Positions 58,929-64,000 of a stretch of DNA of 64,000 bases are shown here, piece by piece. The notes under the pieces are model-generated. The model did not search any database. It saw nothing but the letters and a program-made list of their open reading frames with translations, and had not been told where the DNA came from. A program made the translations under genes and the position numbers. This stretch comes from Zygotorulaspora mrakii (taxonomy: Eukaryota > Ascomycota > Saccharomycetes > Saccharomycetales > Saccharomycetaceae): positions 806,001 through 870,000 of the forward strand of contig NC_050722.1 of assembly GCF_013402915.1 (NCBI RefSeq), given 5' to 3'. Positions within the stretch are counted from its first letter, which is position 1, and each line of letters begins with the position of its first letter.

Positions 58929-59450
58929 GTTGAAATATAAATCGAGATTGTAAGATATATGAAAGAGATGACTCATAAGAACCAGAAACACGACAATTGG
59001 TATATGCAACAAAAGAAATGAAGTCAGATGAAGCCCTAACCGAGTATCAACCGATTCTAGAGAGTTGTGAGCTGAATTTCTATCGCGAGACGCTCACAAT
59101 TCAGGGATCTGACTATGGATGAATCTATGGCATGAAGTAAGAAATTACGAGCTTTGCATTAGATTCATGAAGAGTAGAAATATAGCTTCATGGCAACATG
59201 GCCTATGAACTGCTAGGTATGAAAATATTTTATTCATTATCCTGATTATGGCTCAGGTGCAGAATGTGAGGTATAAATACTGGCCTCTTTTCCAGATATC
59301 CAATCTCATTTCATTTGATTTTTATCCCATTCTATGATATAGGAAATCCAGGACCTATCTATCTCTATAAGTTAGAATCACAATACTGTCACCAATTTCT
59401 GAGCAAGCTAATATATCTCTGACTCCGAAGCTAGCTTGCTCTCACTTTAA
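58929..59450 (-). mobile_element. Degenerate solo LTR D of the same Ty-like family
   Basis: Read on the minus strand, the sequence ends in TATATTTCAACA at 58929 and aligns with LTRs A-C throughout. Landmarks include CGTCTCGCGATAG, GTTAGGGCTTCATCTG, the TATTTATACCTCA core near 59272, and AGCTTCGGAGTCAGAG near the 5' end. It is clearly more diverged than A-C and so older. It reaches almost to the THI80 stop; the outer boundary is uncertain. It lies upstream of tRNA-Gly, like the other LTRs, but in opposite relative orientation. Confidence 0.75.
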
Positions 59451-59475
59451 TTATAACATTTAATAGGAACTAGGT

Positions 59476-60414
59476 CTATATATAGTTGTATAGTTTATCA
59501 GTAAATACTTCAATGTTCATAACAATGCCTTCTTTGCAATCCACAAAACATTTATCAATTCCTGAAAACCGATTGCTGCTGCTTACCTTGCCAGATGCTA
59601 TGCTTGTGTACCAATTTCCAACATCCCATTTCAGACCACGAGTCTCATAAATCTCTGTAGGCCCCCCCAGGGGCAAGAGACCACAACATCCAATACATTC
59701 ATCTCGAAATTTCTTTGAGTACTCAATCAGTACTCCTCCGGGCGATATTAGAAAAATGAGATCTGTGGCACTCAAGTAACATAGATTGAATAGGCTCTCT
59801 TTAACTGATAATTGGTACAATTGAGTTATAGAATGAATCGTTTGGTCAAATCTTCCGTCTATAGCACCAATAGCCAGTAGCCTTATACTTTTGGGGATTA
59901 TGATATTTGAATCTTTGAGCATGGCATCATATAGATCGTGAATTCCCGAATAAGCTTCAATTGTTTGTTGGTTAACTATTTTGTCTCTAAAGCTGCCTGA
60001 ATAGATATGTAGCGCTATCAAGCACAAACATTTTGAAAAATCTGTTGAATATTGTGTCTCTTGTTTGATAAGCGGTACTCCTGATTTCTGGTAGTATTCC
60101 CCTACGTGAGGTTTTAAGGAATCAAAATCGCCGATTATGTAGTCAGGTAAATATTTTGATCTTGCATCCTCATTCTTTTCAAAAAGTTCGTAAAGACGGT
60201 TGGCACCACCATCAGCACAGACTCTTAATGGATATTTATTCCATAGTTTGAGGAATAAATTCGGTGTGCCAATTGCTTGATTCAGTATTAAGAGTGCTGC
60301 TTTTTCACTTTTAGGAGGATTTACATAATCTTCCAGATTTACCGTACGAGAATATTTTGACTGAGTCGCTGAAACATCTATCCTGTCTTCATTTTCTATA
60401 CACCATTCAGCCAT
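59476..60414 (-). CDS. THI80: Thiamine pyrophosphokinase
   Basis: Thi80 transfers pyrophosphate from ATP to thiamine, giving thiamine diphosphate. The 312-residue protein (S. cerevisiae YOR143C, 319) has the family blocks V-C-A-D-G-G-A-N-R-L-Y, I-I-G-D-F-D-S-L, Q-Y-S-T-D-F-S-K-C and D-G-R-F-D-Q-T-I-H-S-I-T-Q-L-Y. The C-terminal block G-L-K-W-D-V-G-N-W and S-S-S-N-R-F-S-G follows. The active-site aspartates and S-S-S-N are present. The ATG at 60414 gives M-A-E-W-C-I-E-N-E-D-R-I, aligning with the S. cerevisiae start; another in-frame ATG is at 60465. It is divergent from SPT3. Confidence 0.93.
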   Translation of the reverse strand: MAEWCIENEDRIDVSATQSKYSRTVNLEDYVNPPKSEKAALLILNQAIGTPNLFLKLWNKYPLRVCADGGANRLYELFEKNEDARSKYLPDYIIGDFDSLKPHVGEYYQKSGVPLIKQETQYSTDFSKCLCLIALHIYSGSFRDKIVNQQTIEAYSGIHDLYDAMLKDSNIIIPKSIRLLAIGAIDGRFDQTIHSITQLYQLSVKESLFNLCYLSATDLIFLISPGGVLIEYSKKFRDECIGCCGLLPLGGPTEIYETRGLKWDVGNWYTSIASGKVSSSNRFSGIDKCFVDCKEGIVMNIEVFTDKLYNYI

Positions 60415-60605
60415 TCTGATACTTGTGTTCAGAGCTCCTGAAGTATTGCTGACTTTATTCAACATTAAAGTGACTTTTGTATACACGATTCATTTCGCTC
60501 GGGGCATGGCGGCCAAAAATTGATTCAAAGGTGATTTATGAACTTAAGTGCTCAAAAGTGATATTAAAGAATCAAACACAGATACTCATTCACATCTTTA
60601 CCACC

Positions 60606-61598
60606 ATGGATAAACATAAATATCGTTTAGAAATACAGCAGATGATGTTTGTCTCAGGGGAAACGAATGAGGCCCCCGTGGAGACTACGTCTTTGATTGA
60701 AGATATAGTGAGAGGACAAGTCATAGAAATACTACTACAGTCAACAAAGACAGCCCAGATGCGTAACAGTAAATCAATTTTACCAGAAGACGTAATATTT
60801 CTTATTAGACATGATAAGGCTAAGGTAAACCGTCTTAGAACGTATCTTTCATGGAAAGATTTGCGTAAAAATGCTAAAGATCAAGATGCAGCGGCAGCAG
60901 CAGGGTCAGGTTCAGGTCCTGGGGGAATCGAAGATGATGAAAAGAAGGCTGGTCCTGAAAAGGATGAGAAAGAAGGGGGTAATGTCATGAAAGTAAAGAA
61001 ATCTCAGATCAAACTACCTTGGGAGTTGCAATTCATGTTCAATGAACAACCCCTGGAAAAAAACGAGGACGACGATGAGCTGGACGAAGATGAAAGGGAA
61101 GCAAATATGGCAACTCTAAAAAGGTTGAAAACTGCTGATGATCGTACTAGAAATATGACTAAAGAGGAATATGTCCATTGGTCTGACTGTCGACAAGCAA
61201 GTTTTACATTTAGAAAAGCTAAAAGATTCAAGGAATGGTCAGGAATATCTCAGCTTACAGACAGTAAACCACACGACGATGTGATTGATATTCTAGGTTT
61301 CCTGACATTCGAAATTGTTTGCTCTTTAACCGAAACTGCCTTAAGAATTAAAAAACAAGGACAAATACTACAGCTTCAAAAAAACAAGTCTCAAAAATCT
61401 GCTCCTGACTTGAAATTGGAGATTACTAATATACATAGGAAAAAGAGACTTTTTGATGGTCCTGATAATGTAGCGAACCCACTTAAACGGAAACATGTGG
61501 AAGAGGCGTGGAGAATACTTCAAACCATAGATATGAAGCACAGAGCATTGACGAATTTTAGAGGTGGTAAATTAAACTCAAGACCAGTTATTATGTAG
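60606..61598 (+). CDS. SPT3: SAGA complex subunit Spt3
   Basis: Spt3 is the SAGA subunit that delivers TBP to promoters; with Spt8 it governs TATA-dependent genes and Ty LTR transcription. The 330-residue protein (S. cerevisiae YDR392W, 337) has a histone-fold pair. The N-terminal one (about 1-95) begins M-D-K-H-K-Y-R-L-E-I-Q-Q-M-M. The C-terminal one (about 200-250) contains D-V-I-D-I-L-G-F-L-T-F-E-I. A Gly/Ser and acidic linker separates them, and the protein ends H-R-A-L-T-N-F-R-G-G-K. The start is an ATG in the favourable context CCACCATGG; the upstream frame lacks an ATG. A YDR-track gene lying between THI80 and ELG1 (YOR track) shows pre-duplication order. Confidence 0.96.
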   Translation: MDKHKYRLEIQQMMFVSGETNEAPVETTSLIEDIVRGQVIEILLQSTKTAQMRNSKSILPEDVIFLIRHDKAKVNRLRTYLSWKDLRKNAKDQDAAAAAGSGSGPGGIEDDEKKAGPEKDEKEGGNVMKVKKSQIKLPWELQFMFNEQPLEKNEDDDELDEDEREANMATLKRLKTADDRTRNMTKEEYVHWSDCRQASFTFRKAKRFKEWSGISQLTDSKPHDDVIDILGFLTFEIVCSLTETALRIKKQGQILQLQKNKSQKSAPDLKLEITNIHRKKRLFDGPDNVANPLKRKHVEEAWRILQTIDMKHRALTNFRGGKLNSRPVIM

Positions 61599-61657
61599 TT
61601 ATGCTTTATGTATTTGTATGTGGTTTCTAGAATCTTACCACAATAAATGTATTAATG

Positions 61658-63973
61658 TCAATTGTCTATCACAAGTTTCGGATTTCCTTTGAACCATATT
61701 GGCTTCATTGCCCCATGTGCTAGCAACTTATACACAAGTTCATCATACTGGTCCTTTGCAACTCCTTTGGAAGCGTCCAGAAATACTTGCTTATTTTTTT
61801 CTTTAGATAGAGCATCCGACTTGGCTATTTCATATGCAAATGGATACACTTGCTCCTTGATATTTTTGCTTACTGAAACAGCAAAGTCATGCTTGATGTT
61901 CTCTTCTGTCGAAGTCTGGGCATATTTTCCATCAAAACTATCTAGAATTTCTTGATATTTTTTGGAATTTCTCGTTCGTCTTGCTTGTACTTCCGTACCT
62001 TGTTGTTGGAAATCAATTCTAGTGCTCAAGTAAGATATAGCTGCTCTGCAAATATTATTAAAACTTTTTTGTGTGTTAAGATGACGAACCTCAAATAATG
62101 GATATATTTTTTTGAGTGTTGAGTTGATTTCTTTAGCAATATTAAGTTCAAAGGGCAACATTCGATGGTTGATTTTGTTCAGAAGATGCAGTCTATAATC
62201 TATCAAATAATCGTTTCGAAGCTTCTCTTGGTCTTCGCTAAAGTTATTATATTTTGCGACTACTTGTGGTGACATCAAGGTTAAATCATCGTGCTGGGCT
62301 ATTGATGACATCCATTCAGTTTTGGTGAGAAGGATATTACATGAGGAGATGCTATCAGCATATAATGCTGCTTTGTTCAGATCGCCCGGATCGAAATCCC
62401 TTTTTTCGTCACTTTGAGCAGAAAAGCCTCCCGGGAAAGTGCATATAAATTGCAGTTCCATCAGGCATTTTCTTATGTCATTGTTATTGGAATTCACAAG
62501 TAGTTCCAATATGGGTACACTGATATCGAGTCCAAGCCTTTGGCAATATCGCTGTAAAAATCTGATAACAGTTTGGCTTGATACCTTTTTCGCATGGAAA
62601 AGTGCACCTTCATCGGCTGCTAATCGAACGATACTATAGGGAATGTAGTTAAGATCGCGACACAGCAATAATATTGGTCGCCTGCTGCCTAAAAGCACTC
62701 TTTCAACGGCTTGCCAAAAAAATTTGTCATGTTCTTTGAAAAGAACATCAACGTCATCGAATAATATGACTCCCTTGGCACCCTTGCCTTTAACATAATG
62801 AGAAGTTGAGAACTCTTTCAAGCTGTCAAATATGTTTTTCTTGGATCTGTTCGAAGACGTATCAATTTCGTAAACATGCCCTCCGAGCTGTTTCATTATA
62901 ACCTCAATCAGTGTATTCTTGCCAATACCTTCTCCGAATAGAATCATGATAGGTACAAACTCTCTAATCCCAGTGGCGTCTTCATCCGTTTCATCGTTCA
63001 CTATGAAATCATCTAGAGGCGTTTTATCCTCTACTCTCTGCCTCTTTAAAAGTTTATGCCTTGTGGTTGGTCTTTTTAGCTTCATAAAAGCTTGAGAGAT
63101 CCATGCAGAGACGTTACTCTTAAGTGATTTATCCAAAAGAACATCATTGATTGATTTCGGTTTCATAAGACGTGTCCATAGGGAGGCATGTTTTTCGTTA
63201 TTTGTGGATATTTTTGTGAACATTTTATTGTGTTGTTTGTTTTCCTTTGCAGTCAGCAGTTCATACTCAAAAGATTCAAAGTTTGAGGTCGATTGGTCTG
63301 TTAGATTTCTTTTTTTGCAAGATATGTGCAACTTTCTGTATTTAATATTGTCATTATCAGGTTCTATCAACTGTTTAGACGGGAATGGCGCTTCGATAGA
63401 TGTGGGTTTTGAGCACGTTTTGCGTTTCTTCTTACTTATTCCATCACGATCAAGGGTGCGAGTAACTGTAGCAGAATTTAATTCAATTGGCTTCGAAGGG
63501 GCTTGCTTTAGGTCTTTGAACAAGTCCTTTAACCTTGTTGTTTTGAAATTTGCGGGATATGAAACTTTACTTGGCATCTGCTTCGAACTGCTTTTTTCAT
63601 AAAATTCGACATTATCAACAAATACTCCATCTTGGCTGGTTTCTTCAATATCTGATGAGATAATAACAGTATTGTCTAAGTCGTCAATCGGTTCCACCTT
63701 CCTTTTATTTTTTCTACTCATTAGAAAATCTTGTACTGATTGTGGCTCCTTTTCAGCCAGCGTTTGAGAACTCGTTTTCTTTACTGGTGGCAGTATATCT
63801 TCTGATATTACCATTGAGCTTGCGTCTATATCTTCGTCCTGTAAACCAGAGTTGTCACTATGTAACTCATCTCCTGATATTAGCGGCTCGTCTGGATTGA
63901 CGATAAGTCGTTCCAGCTTTTTTTTCTTCGAGTTACCATCCAAAAGTTCCGTTAGAGAAACGGCATGACTCAT
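61658..63973 (-). CDS. ELG1: Elg1, alternative clamp-unloader large subunit
   Basis: Elg1 replaces Rfc1 in an RFC-like complex that unloads PCNA, preferring the SUMO-modified form, after replication. The 771-residue protein (S. cerevisiae YOR144C, 791) has a disordered N-terminal part (1-330) with acidic, hydrophobic stretches of SUMO-interacting type, such as T-V-I-I-S-S-D-I-E near 107-115. The AAA+ module (about 335-560) has a Walker-A-like loop G-E-G-I-G-K-N-T and Walker B G-V-I-L-F-D-D-V-D. The loop has Asn between Lys and Thr, unlike the G-K-T/S of most clamp loaders. The C-terminal helical collar ends near V-I-D-N. The gene lies next to THI80's partner SPT3 and near LSC1, as in YOR142-144. 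Confidence 0.92.
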   Translation of the reverse strand: MSHAVSLTELLDGNSKKKKLERLIVNPDEPLISGDELHSDNSGLQDEDIDASSMVISEDILPPVKKTSSQTLAEKEPQSVQDFLMSRKNKRKVEPIDDLDNTVIISSDIEETSQDGVFVDNVEFYEKSSSKQMPSKVSYPANFKTTRLKDLFKDLKQAPSKPIELNSATVTRTLDRDGISKKKRKTCSKPTSIEAPFPSKQLIEPDNDNIKYRKLHISCKKRNLTDQSTSNFESFEYELLTAKENKQHNKMFTKISTNNEKHASLWTRLMKPKSINDVLLDKSLKSNVSAWISQAFMKLKRPTTRHKLLKRQRVEDKTPLDDFIVNDETDEDATGIREFVPIMILFGEGIGKNTLIEVIMKQLGGHVYEIDTSSNRSKKNIFDSLKEFSTSHYVKGKGAKGVILFDDVDVLFKEHDKFFWQAVERVLLGSRRPILLLCRDLNYIPYSIVRLAADEGALFHAKKVSSQTVIRFLQRYCQRLGLDISVPILELLVNSNNNDIRKCLMELQFICTFPGGFSAQSDEKRDFDPGDLNKAALYADSISSCNILLTKTEWMSSIAQHDDLTLMSPQVVAKYNNFSEDQEKLRNDYLIDYRLHLLNKINHRMLPFELNIAKEINSTLKKIYPLFEVRHLNTQKSFNNICRAAISYLSTRIDFQQQGTEVQARRTRNSKKYQEILDSFDGKYAQTSTEENIKHDFAVSVSKNIKEQVYPFAYEIAKSDALSKEKNKQVFLDASKGVAKDQYDELVYKLLAHGAMKPIWFKGNPKLVIDN

Positions 63974-64000
63974 GGCGTCAAAGGGGCTGCTATCTTTCCC

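Overview
This window is nuclear DNA from a budding yeast of the family Saccharomycetaceae. The evidence is compact intron-poor genes, high protein similarity to Saccharomyces cerevisiae, yeast tRNA genes and Ty-type solo LTRs. Genes that S. cerevisiae keeps on two sister (ohnologous) blocks, YDR382-392 and YOR130-144, are interleaved here on one stretch, and EFT1/EFT2, SAC7/BAG7 and YAP5/YAP7 appear once. That is the order expected of a lineage that split before the whole-genome duplication (Zygosaccharomyces, Torulaspora, Lachancea or Kluyveromyces type). I cannot name the species; the Zygosaccharomyces/Torulaspora clade is my guess.

Left arm (1-27.7 kb): ORT1 (partial), RPP2B, NKP1, tRNA-Asp, ATO3, a YOR131C-like HAD phosphatase, VPS17, EF-2, MUS81, a YDR387C-like sugar-type transporter, RVS167, SAC7, UBA2, a 2.3-kb stretch without a convincing gene, IDH2, SIA1 and RUP1.

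Middle (28.3-47.7 kb): a block from elsewhere in the S. cerevisiae map (YOL026-038 and YIR014-018). It holds MIM1, RPR2, VLD1, MDM38, a HapX-like YAP5/YAP7 iron regulator, GAS5, MET28, a YOL036W/YIR016W-like protein and PRE6. Nested inside it is a segment with MRPL10, a YOL107W/TMEM115 homologue and INO4, bounded by directly repeated solo LTRs next to tRNA-Thr and tRNA-Asn. A further tRNA-Arg/LTR pair lies inside.

Right arm (49.4-64 kb): the YOR series resumes with SFL1, ARP8, a dead hAT transposase relic, LSC1, tRNA-Gly with a fourth LTR, THI80, SPT3 (from the YDR track) and ELG1. The PRE6/SFL1 junction is an unusually GC-rich, repeat-filled 1.7-kb intergenic region. It carries a proteasome control element and a heptamer array that repeats the core of that element.

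Functions are mostly housekeeping: translation, TCA cycle (IDH2, LSC1), SUMO activation (UBA2), DNA repair and replication (MUS81, ELG1), endosome and actin traffic (VPS17, RVS167, SAC7), proteasome and mitochondrial biogenesis. There is no operon-like logic. The most notable items are the three-module HapX-like regulator, the Rpn4-core heptamer array, the tRNA-associated LTR family with its bounded block, the hAT fossil, and a Uba2 missing one expected zinc ligand.
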